The notes below the pieces were generated by a model. That model was given only the letters and a program-made list of their open reading frames with translations, searched no databases and was not told the DNA's origin. Made by a program: the position numbers and the translations under genes. A DNA stretch of 64,000 nt from the NCBI GenBank assembly GCA_947044365.1, contig OX345636.1, positions 11,923,809 through 11,987,808 on the forward strand. Direction: 5' to 3'. This document shows positions 1-12,800 of the stretch, piece by piece. The DNA comes from Petrosia ficiformis (Eukaryota > Porifera > Demospongiae > Haplosclerida > Petrosiidae). Numbering within the stretch: the first letter of the stretch is position 1; every line of letters begins with the position of its first letter.

Positions 1-1910
1 TGGGACACCCGAGTACATAGCGACCCTCACTTGTGATTGAGATGTTAGACCCATTAAAAAGATGCTTTGCATCTTCAAGGTGAGTCTCCTTCACTAACAG
101 CCATGTTTTAATAGCATTGGGGTAATAGCCATAAGAGGGACCAAGGGCAACTAAGTTATCCCACCAGAGACGCAGATCATGTAAACTGCCAGCAGCTGAT
201 GCATCATCTGCATAACAAATCTGTCTTGTTGTAGGAGTAGAGAGTTTGTGAATGAGTGGGATAATGCCAATAGCGTACATAGCCATAGTGAGGGGATTTC
301 CCTGTGTAGTTCCTTCTCTGAGAAAGAAATCTCCATTAATATGTAAATTGATATCATTCCTATATGCATTAATCAAAATTGATGAAGAATATTACAGAGA
401 GCGACCTGTTGGTTTAGAGAGTTGAAAGCATTAGTAGCATCTACCAGAAGAACTGCTTCACGAATGAAAAAATCTGGCAAATTGCATGAACAGCGGTGTC
501 ACATCCTCCCTCTTGGCCAACACACAGTTGTAAAGAGCCAGCAACATCAGGACTAACAACAGAGAGGACAGCTTTACCAATGATTCATCGACACATCTCA
601 CTGATACCAATTAGACGAATACCTGGACATTTGTCCAAGGCAATTAGTCTACATGCAACAAAGGCTGATAGACCCATTGGGTCCACATAACTGGAACATA
701 TGCGTCTTGTGAGTGCTGCAAGTGAATTGCAGAGGTTGGAAGAACAGGTCTTAAAAGAGATACAAAGGCACCTCCAGGCAGCAGAATCCAAACCAGAAGG
801 GCCAGCAGCACCATATGTCTTTAGGGCAACCTTCTGGATAAGCAAGCCATCGATTTTATCAAACAAAATAAAGTGTGGGTCGTGGTTTTGGATTGAGGAG
901 TTTCTGTCAGAAGAACCGTTGTTGGATCAATAGGAGAAGGGTCTGGATGTTTCTTACAAAGATGATCTAATACAGAGCCTGAAGATGGATTGTCAGGATA
1001 GGGATGGGCATCCAAAGGAAGAGGCTTACTAGAGTTGCCCTCTGATAAGAGACGAATGGCAGCTTTGACCTTTCCTTCCATCATGAGGTTGGAAAAGGAA
1101 CGGGCGAGTGTATCATCTTTTCAAGAAGAACAATGATGAGGTGTAAGGTGTTGTTGAATTGTTCGGCCCTCCTCCATAAGAGTACAATAGGATCCATAAA
1201 GACATTTGACGTTGCAGATGGACTGTATGTTCTTTAGACTTGGACCGTGCCAGACATTTTAGTAGAACCAACATTGGTAGCAAAATGCTGCAGTTAAAGC
1301 AGCAGACTCAAGAGATGAGCACTCAGCATAAGCTGTTAATAATCTTGTCATCTCTCGCACAAACAAATTGCCCGCCCTTCCAAAAGAGACTTTAAAATGG
1401 TTATGACGCCAATGGATAGCTTCATTATAACACTCACTGAGGGCAAGGCAGCATTCTCAACCCGTATGGTCACCCCAAAGAAATGTTGGAGCTCCAAAAC
1501 CATGAACTGTGGCAGATCAGCTACAGATGACAGCTGAGAGGAAAAATGATCGGAGGGAATATTAATCCTAGTAACTGGATTACTACCTGGATCAGAGTGA
1601 TTACTACCTAAGGAAAGACCATCAGAACTGGAATTGGACTGGAGAAAACCCCGATAACAAGGGACTCAGAAGGAGACTTGTGTGTAGATGAGGCAACATC
1701 ATTAGCAACATCATCTGGATCAGAGGTGGTATAAAGAGAAGGTGGACAGAGAAGTGAACCAAAATGGCTTTGGTTATAGCAATGGCTAGAACGAAGAGAA
1801 AGACAGTTAATACAGAGATTGTTGGACTTAAAACATGAACAGTTCTTACAAAACCCCTTTGAATTACACTTGCAGCATGAATGCATTTTGTAGAACCAGG
1901 AAACTAACAC
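1..1910 (-). pseudogene. Decayed reverse transcriptase retroelement, cut by the window edge
   Basis: Read on the minus strand, this is a reverse transcriptase polyprotein. Near 1800-1890 lies a Cys-rich segment of C-x-C and C-x2-C pairs. Further on come GPSGLD, CRLIALDK, GSLQLC and then the RT motifs: motif A VDATNAFNSLN (about 400-440), motif B GTTQGNPLTMAMYA (about 265-310) and motif C YADD (about 203-214). After that come GPSYGYYPNAIKTW and ITSEGRYVLG at the edge. The copy is broken: an Arg codon is replaced by TGA near 588, and frames shift near 440, near 370 and near 840-866; further stops lie in 1081-1500. The family resembles non-LTR-type retroelements common in sponges and cnidarians, but I cannot assign the clade. 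It probably lies in an upstream intron of the TRANK1-like gene, in antisense orientation. Confidence 0.85.
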
Positions 1911-1974
1911 TGTCTAAAACTGACTAACTCTTAGCTTCATTCTTCACAGCCCTTACAGCCCTTACAGCCCTTGC

Positions 1975-2270
1975 ACAGTCATTGCACTGTACTGTACTGT
2001 AATGTACTGCACTGTACTGCACTTTCCATTACTACATGTATATATACTGTACTGTGCTGTTGTGTGTAATGCAGTGTACTGCATTGTACTTACTATATCA
2101 CACTATACTGTACTGTACATACATACTGCAGTACACTGCAGTATACATGTAGTACAGTACAGTGCATTATAGTACGGTGCAGAACAGTACAGTATAGTAT
2201 AGTATAGTACATACAGTACTGTACACTATAATATACTATACTGTACTGTACTGTAATAATATTATTTAAA
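1975..2270. repeat. Degenerate TACTG/TACAGT microsatellite
   Basis: This is a dense run of (TACTG)n and its complement, with interspersed TACATGTA. Pentamer arrays of the same kind recur at 10109-11397, 13700-14170 and 51468-51735. No coding signal is visible. Confidence 0.75.
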
Positions 2271-2334
2271 CATTACAGCACTTAAGACATTGTCTCAACA
2301 AGCATACTGTAATGTACATGTGTACATGTATATG

Positions 2335-2480
2335 CGGTGGTGTGGAAACAGCCAGTCATACAGGACATTGTATGATGAATATCCGGTAAATTGACTGTAT
2401 AAAAAATATATAGGGAACAGGACAAGAAGTCAAAATGTCCGGTAGTCAGCTCAATGTTTCCACAATCATCATGTGTAGTG
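2335..2480. repeat. Dispersed repeat (GTGTGGAAACA family), copy 1
   Basis: The block starting GTGTGGAAACAGCCAGTCAT and including TCAAAATGTC is shared with 14545-14790 and 15056-15275. It looks like an old non-coding mobile element. The interval 2480-2886 otherwise holds only a G-rich run (about 2555-2605) and no visible gene. Confidence 0.55.
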
Positions 2481-2886
2481 TGTACATGTACTATGTTGTA
2501 CTGTACTGTACTAAACACTTTTGTCCATAATTGTACATAGCAGGGTATTATAGAGAGGGAAGGGAGGGAGGGAGGGGGGGACCCCGGGATCAGCCCCCCC
2601 TCCTCCAAGAATGTATTTCAACATGCAATTGCAATAACATCTTAGCTACATAAACAAGCCTTCTGGGGCCCAAGAAGTGCAGCCTCAGAGGCCTATATTA
2701 TTAAAAATTTCCTGGGGGAGCACCCCCAAGACCCTCCATGAACAGTGTACTTCACATGATCAATGCTTTCCCTGCCTAACACAAAATCCTATATGAATCC
2801 ATGAATACAGACTATAATTTCATTGCATATACATGTACATATTATACTACTTTTAAAAAATCTATTTCAATTTCATTTCTTCTTAG

Positions 2887-3501
2887 ATTGTACTAAGGAC
2901 CTTCCTGAGTTTCACGAACAAGACAAGTCATCTATATGTAGTCGCATTTTGGAAAATATTGTAGTGAATTTTGAATCGGCAATTGCTAAAGAATGTCTTG
3001 ATTTTCTACTCTTTACAAAATCTGGTGTACCAAAAAGTGGACTAGCCACCCGATATCCATGTAATGCATCTTCTGTTCCTTTCCGGACCCTTTTAGAAAA
3101 GGGTCTGCTTAATTTACCAATATTGGAGTTATTAACACAATGGAAACTGATTATCACACAGGGTGACCTAAAATTAGCTGTCGAATATATTCCTGAAAAA
3201 GATCTCGATTTATTGAAAAGACTGGTCACCATTTCGCAGGAACAGTCCAGTTTCCAAACCGACTCCGAGACTCTTGATGAATCTTTAAAATGTGATAAAC
3301 CAGTATTTGCCGTGTTTCTCATAACACAAGGAGCTATACCAACGAAAGCAGCAGCCTTGAATTCACTATCTATGATACAATCAGATCCTGCTATAATGAG
3401 AGTGTTGATGAAACGATGTACTCCTGTTATTAGAGCTGAAGTTCTTGTTACCTGTCTTGTTAACAATGAAGAGAAGTATGCTGATGATGCTATAGATTCT
3501 G
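2887..3501 (+). CDS. TRANK1-like exon: first half of ankyrin-like module 1
   Basis: The acceptor is ttcttcttag and the donor gtgagc at 3502; both ends are phase 1. It encodes about 204 residues starting DCTKDLPEF. The helical, Leu-rich segments such as LLNLPILELL and DPAIMRVLMKR resemble degenerate ankyrin/helical repeats. The exon is paralogous to the 5' two thirds of 17642-18562, which starts DCIRFLPLLHECDK in the same phase. Its predecessor is outside the window or within unreadable DNA upstream. Confidence 0.8.
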
Positions 3502-3844
3502 GTGAGCATTGTCAATTAATTGTTGAGTTAAAACTGAGCTCATTATAAATTCATGATAAATTATACATGTATATGCATGTAGATGTTCATGTGTTGCTTT
3601 CAAAGCTACACAGGTGTTAGTTTTGCGAGTTACATAATGTACATGTTTTTCATTCATCTTCCTCAATAGGCTATTCATTCCTATGATTACTTTCCCACGG
3701 GTTTGAACTATATACATGTATATAACTGTATATACATGTACATGTATATACATGTGCATGCTCATGTATATATATATATATATATTATAATATGTATATA
3801 TATATATATATATAATTATATACAAAATTATACATATATATAAT

Positions 3845-3885
<41 letters not shown>

Positions 3886-6800
3886 ATATATATATATATA
3901 ATGTCACTTAATGCAAGTATACATGTATGTGTTCAACGTATAATCGAGTTATGTTAATTAGTCGAGTTGCATCATTCTGGGGAGCTCAGTCAATTAATGG
4001 GTGTGGTGTGTAATAGAATGCACGTGCTTGAGATCAAGAAAGAAAGAAAGAAAGCTGCTTGTAGCTTACGTAGAAACTGCAAATAATAGCTACATGTAGC
4101 TATTAGACCTGAAATATATTCCTAAAGTTCTACAATGTTCTTTAAAATATAGACAGAGTAGATAATCAAAAACAAGTGTATATAGAGAAAAAAACATCCC
4201 TATATTTGCTTTGTGATGACTATGTATTAAGCATTGCTGAGGGCACTTGTGTCTCTACCTTTCTGTGTACTCGAAAACTGGGGCCTGAAGAAGTAAGTGT
4301 AAGCCTGATTGCAGTCTAAATACACAGATCTCTGATGAACTGACTGAAGTACTCCTTCAAGGTTCTAAATGATGACTTCCTCGTGTCTGAAACTCAACAA
4401 CTTATCACACTTGTTAAAGATTCTTGCATAATATTTATACTGTTTCTCTGCTATATACAGCAGTTATTAGCAGTTTTACATGCTTTCTGAATCTTCCTGG
4501 CTGGTCTGTAACCACTTCCATATAACCCTACATAAGTGCTTACACCTCTGTACAAAGAGCTGTAATTATGTAGGGTTATATGGAAGTGGTTTGTTTAATT
4601 TTGGGTCCTAAGTTAGCTTCCCAACCTTGTTTGCTTGCTTTTTGGGTTTTGACATCCCTACATCTTCTTTCATTTTTATTGAAAATGTTTTTTATTATTC
4701 TTGTATATATAGATTCAACCCCGTGGAAAGCAATTAAAGGGATGGCCCTAAAAACTATAATAGGCTGATGTGTTTCAAGCATGATAAACTCAGCACAAAT
4801 CAATCATAGGGATATTTTTTTCCCTATATATATGTACATGTATATATATCATGTGTTGACATTGCAAGCCTCCCTGACAGATTTGTAATAAAAGTTTCAG
4901 AAAAATTTAAGATACATGTACATGTGTAACTAAGAATAAATTCACCAATTTTAGAAAACCACACTTTTGGCGTGTATACATGTAATTTTGAACAAATGCT
5001 TTCCTTCAAGCACTCGCTATTCGGCCATTTTGCACAGGAAGCCAATGAAATTAGGTATCCAGGAAGAGACCAGTTAATTTAGTTTGCTTCCTTATAAAAT
5101 AGCAAGTGTTGGAAGGTAAGCGTCTGTTCAAAATTATTATGCTCCACAAGTGTGGTTTTCCAAAACTTATACTAATATACATGTAATTATCATTATAAAT
5201 GTACATGTACATATGTCTAGTACATGTACATTTGTACATATACATATATATCTACATGTATTTGTTTACAGACATGGCATCAATTACAATGTAATGTAAT
5301 ATTACTAATGCATGTTCCTTAAAAATCAGTATATTACTATTATTATATTACCTTCTAGGTCGGTGTAATACATGTATATTATTATGGCCCGTAGGGCCAT
5401 CCCTATAATTGCTTTCCACGGGGTTTAATGTATATAATATATATATATATATATATTCTTGTGTCACTTGCGCGACTATGCGTTGTATACGTAGTTAAGG
5501 AAGTTGCGTCATTCCCGGGGGCTTGGTCAATTAATGGGCGTGGCGCGTAAAAGAACGCGCGTTTGAGCTACAGACCAGCCAGGAAGATTCAGAAAGGATG
5601 TAAAACTGCTAATAACTGTTGTATATAGCAGAGAAACAGTATAGATATTATGCAAGAATCTTTAACAAGTAACTATGATAAGTTGTTGAGTTTCAGACAC
5701 GAGGAAGTCATCATTTAGAACCTTGAAGGAGTACCTCAGTCAGTTCATCAGACATCTGTGTATTTAGACTGCAATTAGGCTAACACTTACGTCTTCAGGC
5801 CCCAGGAGTACACAGAAAGGTAGAGACACTAGTGCCATCAGCAATGCTTAATACATAGTCATCACAAAGCAAATATAGGGATGTTTTTTTCTCTATATAC
5901 ACTTGTTATTACAATTACATTACATTAGAAATCGCTATATTACTGTTTCTGAATTACATGTACTACAGCATTCTGATTTCTTTGAAATTCTTTCATGTTT
6001 TAAACTAAATGACTACTGCATTTAAATGAAATCAAATACAATATACCTCAACATTGAGATTGTACAAAATATATATTACATATTACATGTACCTTGAAAC
6101 ATACAGTACTTGTCAGTTGCAACTTAATCCACACCCGCGAGTTCCTTTTTTGGGCTTGTGAGTAACCTTACTCGCACTCTTAATACTCATGCGAGTGGTT
6201 AAGCTTGAAATTATGTGGGTGTTGATGTTCGTGACGTAATTGGGGGGAGGGAGGTACAGTAACTCTCGTGTGATTTCTCTGAACATCCTCAATACGATTA
6301 CTGTACAATGTATGTAATCTTTACCTATTATCTATTACTATTACCACATGTCTGGTATTTAATAGAAGTACAGTGTATATGTACATGTACATGTACATGT
6401 TGTAGATAATGAAAAATAAATGCTATTTTCCATTAGAAACATGATAATATTGTCAACTCGGCTTTGGTTATTAATATTTTGTAGTAAGAAGTAAAGAGGA
6501 AAGCAGCTAATTAAGCAGTTTTATAGGATAATAGAATAGTTAAGAGTGACAAACTGTATTTGAGTAATATACATGTACATGTACATGTATATGTCGGTTA
6601 ACAGGGCTGGAATGGATCCTGTCTTTTACTATCCAGATAATTGCTCTAAAAATGCGTGACTTGTTTGCAATAAAATATACAGTATTACCTCACTTTTTTG
6701 TTGTATCGATCAGATGTTTACACAAGCAGCATTGGTGTTTTTACAGATCATTCTGTGCTCTCTATACATGTAAGCCAACAAAGATGCTACATGTAAAACA

Positions 6801-9800
6801 GAGCAAGACACCTAATAAACTGCCATTATATTGCAATTTCAATTTCACATGTTTGGTTTCTGCGCATAAGCAACATTAAACGAGTACCTGTGGATACAAA
6901 GAAACAGATCTGAGTGTTCAGTTCACAGATATATATCTGGATAATTTTATTATTATCTTAACAGGTCCTATTCACTCATGTGCTATTGAATACCCCTTCT
7001 AAATGAAACCCTATTGTACTACATGTATTATTATCTTAACAGGTCCTATTGACTCATATGATATTGAATACCCTCTTCTAAATGAAACCCTATTGTATGT
7101 ACTTGTATTATTATCTTAACAGGTCCTATTGACTCATACTATTGAATACCCTCTTCTAAATGAAACCCTATTATATGTACATGTACATGTATTATTATCT
7201 TAACAGGTCCTATTGACTCATGCTATTGAATACCCTCTTCTAAATGAAACCCTATTGTATGTACATGTACATGTATTATTATCTTAACAGGTCCTATTGA
7301 CTCATATGCTATTGAATACCCTCTTCTAAATGAAACCCTATTGTATATACATGTACATGTATTATTATCTTAACAGGTCCTATTGACTCATATACTATTG
7401 AATACCCTCTTCTAAATGAAACCCTATTGTACATGTACAGTGTACATGTATATACATGTACATGTATTATTACATTATAATTATCTTACTACATGACTGT
7501 ATACTAACAAGTCCTATTGACTCATATGCTATTGAATACCCTCTACTAAATGAAACCCTATTGTATGTACATGTATTATTATCTTACAGGTCCTATTGAC
7601 TCCTGTGCTATTGAATACCCCCTTCTAAATGAAACCCTATTGTGTGTACATGTACATCTATTATTTTTTTACTATACTAACAGGTCCTATTGACTCCTGT
7701 GCTATTGATTTGGCGAGAATTATGACCAGTAAACTTCTCCTGAACAGACTCGATTATGTATCTGTGTTCATTAACTCAGGGGCTTCCCCTAATGGGATTG
7801 CTGGGAACGTTACCCCTATTGCAGCTGCACTTCGAGCCAGTCAGTTGCCACGACGACGACAAGTTGACATTGTTAGTATTCTATTGGATAATGGTGCTGA
7901 TATTAAGAATCTGTCAAGTGCTTATCAAGATCCGATGAGTCCTGTACATGTAGCTACTAAACTTGCCTTGGAAACAGGTTTGACTGCTTATATGAGTCAC
8001 AAATCACAATATGTACACATATATTTCATTAAAACCAAGACGTTCTCTAAACTAACTAACCTTGACCTTTAACCCCTAACTCTAAACTGGAGTTACAGAG
8101 AGATATGTACATGTGTACATGTATATACATTGTACATATGTGTACTATATTAGACAGACAGAGATATACACATGTACTTGTAGATTGACAGAGAGAGATA
8201 TACTTGTAGATTGACAGAGAAAGACACATGTATAGACAGACAGGGACAGAGAGACACATTTTCATGATTTCATTTGGAAAATCTTTTGAGGAGCAAAACA
8301 TGATTTTGAAAGTCTTTGAAGGGGCAACATACAGGGTTTATCACAGCATCCATATTGGGAAACAAATGCCCTCCAAAAGCCCTGATTGTACATGTATGTA
8401 TGTAACTATGTACATTGTATATTACACTTATACCAAGGTATGAGGGCAATCACCATGGTAACCCGTGATGTACAGTAGGAGATATACATGTATGCCCTTA
8501 ACATGCCTGTAGACAGGTAGATTTAGTGTCTAGCAACTAAATTATGTATTTTCTTTTTTACATGTACTTGTATATGAAATGTTTTATTTTTATTATTCTT
8601 GTACATACATTGTATAGCCCTAGTTGGAGGCAATTATGGGCAGTTTTGGGCATATAACACTCTTAGATAATTGCTATGCCCTTGAACAATTATCTTGTGG
8701 GTGTATATGCCCATAACTGCCTCTAAAACTAAAGCTATATCCTATACATGTAATTACATGTACAATTATATTGTAATGTTGATTTATACATTTTGTTATA
8801 AAATTATGTATTGTTTGGTTGAAGATGTATGTATGTAGTTAAATACTAGTTTCATCATAGTTTTGTAATGAGACTTCTTCATCGTTGAGTAATGGTTGAT
8901 AACCTGGAGAATCTATAGTGAGAGGACAACCCCAAACTCCTCCTTTTTTCTCTTCTCTTCTCGTTTTAATGTACTTTAGACCAATCATCGTGAATGTATA
9001 AAATATAAACATTCCAACGCCAATAATCATCACATGCCATATAAAACAAGCTATAATGAACATTGTGATTCGATGTTCTCTTTCTTCATCACCCAGTGGT
9101 TCCCATATCTTGGATCCACCATATAACACTACACCAATTTGAATAAACCAGGTACCTTGAAGAACGTACGACAAAGCCAGTGTGCAGTTAACAAATAAAT
9201 TAGTTGCATATAACATTCTCATAGCTGCTGATACAGCACCAATAACAATAGCAATAACTAATAATTGATGAAGACGTTGGTCAAGTGGGTCACGCCCTCC
9301 CAGATGAAAATAGAAAAGTAAAGCTTCCATTACTAGAGCCAATGATGTGAATAGTTGAGAAGTATGTTTAGGATATTGTATACACAGAGATATCAGATCT
9401 ATAATACCAGACAAAGCAAAACAACTGTACATTGTTGCATGTTGAAGAACAACAAGCTTGGCAAATGATCCATCAGAATTATATAGACTAAATTTATAAG
9501 TTACAATATGGCCTTCTTTGTCCTTGATAAACATTTCACAGATGATGCCTATTAATGGTAGTATTGTTTTGATGATGGATTCAATGGGAACTTTAGTACA
9601 AAATGGTTGAGGAATATATGATTTAGATTTGATATTAGCATCAGAGTATTTCCCAGTTTCTCTGCTATTTAGTTTCAAACTTGTAGTCAGGTACAACCAG
9701 ATACTTGTAAATATCCACCATAATCCATAGACTAGGAAGAATACTCCTGGGAGAACATGTCCTCCAAGACTACCCATTGTCAGCACTGACCTACTAGTAT

Positions 9801-12800
9801 CACTGTCACATTCACTACTGAACAGTTACACAATTAGGGCTGTATTAATTAAGTTCAATGACCTTACAACAATGGCTTCTGTTAAAATAATCATATGTTC
9901 ATATTGTAGATGTACATGTGTATAATGCCACACTACACTACACTACATTGTATTGTCCTCACTAAAATTCATATAGCCCTAGTTGGAGGGATTTATGGGC
10001 ATATGCATGTAACACCCTTGAGATAATTGGTCTTGGGCTACGTCCTCGACCAATTATCTCACAGGTGTTATACTTGTATGCCCATAACTACCTCCAACTA
10101 GGGTACATACAGTGCTGTATTATTACTGTTCTGTACTATACTGTATTATTACTATCGTACCTGAACTGTACAGAACTATGCAATACTGTACTGTACTGTA
10201 CTGTTCTGTTCTGTACTATACTGTATTATTACTATCGTACCTGTACTGTACAGAACTATGCAATACTGTACTGTACTGTACTGTACTGTACTATACTGTA
10301 CAGTGCTGTATTATTACTATCGTACCTGTACTGTACAGAACTATGCAATACTGTACTGTACTGTACTGTACTGTACTGTACTGTACTGTTCTGTACTGTA
10401 CTATACTGTACTGTACTGTATTATTACTATCATACCTGTACTGTACAGAACTATGCAATACTGTACTGTACTGTTCTGTTCTGTACTATACTGTACAGTA
10501 TTACTATCATACCTGTACTGTACAGAACTATGCAATACTGTACTGTACTGTACAGAACTATGCAATACTGTTTTGTACTGTACTGTTCTGTACTATACTG
10601 TACAGTGCTGTATTATTACTATCATACCTGTACTGTACAGAACTATGCAATACTGTACTGTACTGTACTGTACTGTACTATACTGTACAGTGCTGTATTA
10701 TTACTATCATACCTGTACTGTACAGAACTATGCAATACTGTACTGTACTGTACAGAACTATGCAATACTGTACTGTACTGTACTGTTCTGTTCTGTACTA
10801 TACTGTACAGTGCTGTATTATTACTATCGTACCTGTACTGTACAGAACTATGCAATACTGTACTGTACTGTACTGTTCTGTACTGTACTATACTGTACTG
10901 TACTGTATTATTACTATCGTACCTGTACTGTACAGAACTATGCAATACTGTACTGTACTGTACTGTACTGTACTATACTGTACAGTGCTGTATTATTACT
11001 ATTGTACCTGTACTGTACAGAACTATGCAATACTGTACTGTACTGTACTGTACTGTACTGTACTGTACTGTACTGTACTATACTGTACAGTGCTGTATTA
11101 TTACTATTGTACCTGTACTGTACAGAACTATGCAATACTGTACTGTTCTGTTCTGTTCTGTACTGTACTATACTGTACTGTACTGTATTATTACTATTGT
11201 ACCTGTACTGTACAGAACTATGCAATACTGTACTGTACTGTACTGTACTGTACTGTACTGTACTGTACTGTACTGTACTGTATTATTACTATCATACCTG
11301 TACTGTACAGAACTATGCAATACTGTACTGTACTGTACTGTTCTGTACTATACTGTACTGTGCTGTATTATGACTATCGTACCTGTACTGTACAGAAAAA
11401 TCAGTATATACTATTACTATTACTGAATTACTATAGCATTGATGTTTCTTTGAAATTCTTTCATGTTTTAAACTAAATTACCATTGCATTTCCCTCTAAT
11501 ACTAAAAACTCTCTCTACTGGCCCTACTATAAATGAACATACATGTATTACTTAAGGTCAATTACTATTACCTCAACATTGAGATTGTCTATTACTATTA
11601 CTAATAGTATTACCTCAACATTGAGATTGTCTATTACTATTACTAATAGTATTACCTCAACATTGAGATTGTCTATTACTATTACTAATAGTATTACCTC
11701 AACATTGAGATTGTCTATTACTATTACTAATAGTATTACCTCAACATTGAGATTGTCTATTACTATTACTAATAGTATTACCTCAACATTGAGATTGTCT
11801 ATTACTATTACTAATAGTATTACCTCAACATTGAGATTGTCTATTACTATTACTAATAGTATTACCTCAACATTGAGATTGTCTATTACTATTACTAATA
11901 GTATTACCTCAACATTGAGATTGTCTATTACTATTACTAATAGTATTACCTCAACATTGAGATTGTCTATTACTATTACTAATAGTATTACCTCAACATT
12001 GAGATTGTCTATTACTATTACTAATAGTATTACCTCAACATTGAGATTGTCTATTACTATTACTAATAGTATTACCTCAACATTGAGATTGTCTATTACT
12101 ATTACTAATAGTATTACCTCAACATTGAGGTTGTATATTACATTGTTGTATTATTACTTAATTTCCTATTGACATTACCAACATTTGTATTATATTGAAT
12201 TTGATTGTTTTATTCCTTCCTTCAGGTAACATAGCTGTGTTAGAAACCACTTGTACTCGCTATCAATTTCCAGAGAATGGACGACTGGTTGATAAATACA
12301 ACCGTACACCTCTACACATAACTATGATGTGTAATAACATCACTACTAGTACCAAGGTGAGACTAGAAGTACAGCACCTGACTTTATTAAGTTTACATGA
12401 AGCCTACAGTACACTTTAATAAGGTGATAGTAAAGCAACTGTAGGCTGGCTGGTGTATATACACATTTTGTCACGCTCACAAGTATTGATTTTATTTTCA
12501 GGTACTCTTAGTTCTTACTCAATACAATATTGATAAATCTCTCAGAGATGATACTCTCAAAAGAGCTGAAGACTATATGACCTCCAAATCAGAAGATCAT
12601 CGGAGAACTCTGGTTGCTTATATACCCACTGAAGCTCAGAGGAAAGAGGAATTACGTAGCTCGAAAAAATTAAGTGAGAAAGAAGAAGAAGCTAGACAGA
12701 AGATTGATCATCGTCCAGCTGATGTGTGTTGAGTTCACAATAAATATGACTTATGTACATGTACATGTATTACTGATTTAAATATTATAATTATAATGGA

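Larger units (their letters stand above)
3502..7683 (+). other. TRANK1-like intron rich in MITEs and a decoy-acceptor array
   Basis: The intron splits a module that is uninterrupted in its paralogue at 17642-18562. In order it holds AT repeats (3765-3900), a partial and a full MITE-A copy (3905-4750) with an 80 nt hairpin inside, a CCATTTTGCACAGG-type repeat (4858-5165), an inverted MITE-A (5390-5886), the likely parent of the 42 bp satellite (5925-6075), and the decoy-acceptor array (6945-7683). I see no gene in 6080-6945. Confidence 0.75.
7978..12225 (+). other. TRANK1-like intron hosting a nested antisense gene and two satellites
   Basis: The intron contains a TACATGTA-rich stretch (8100-8560), a hairpin MITE (8615-8738), the TMEM45-like gene on the minus strand (8839-9777), a second hairpin MITE (9974-10104), a pentamer-based minisatellite (10109-11397), and the 42 bp satellite (11557-12145) ending about 80 bp before the next exon. 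Confidence 0.75.

Noticed and set aside
2282..2608. A 108-codon minus-strand frame
   Set aside because: It overlaps a dispersed repeat present also at 14545 and 15056, with no protein similarity I recognise.
2912..3466. A 184-codon antisense frame opposite the first TRANK1-like exon
   Set aside because: The sense frame has paralogous support at 17642-18562; the antisense frame is a shadow.
10065..11476. Three overlapping open frames of 371-454 codons (repeated LYCTV) on the plus strand
   Set aside because: They arise because the TACTG pentamer shifts frame every unit and has no stops. Composition is repetitive in every frame on both strands.
11557..12145. CRISPR-like array
   Set aside because: Units are contiguous with no unique spacers, in a eukaryotic intron. 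The same holds for the 83-88 bp arrays.
11543..12172. A 209-codon frame with a 14-residue repeat
   Set aside because: It is the 42 bp satellite read in a frame-preserving period; the inverse array at 62180-62525 gives the same peptide on the other strand.
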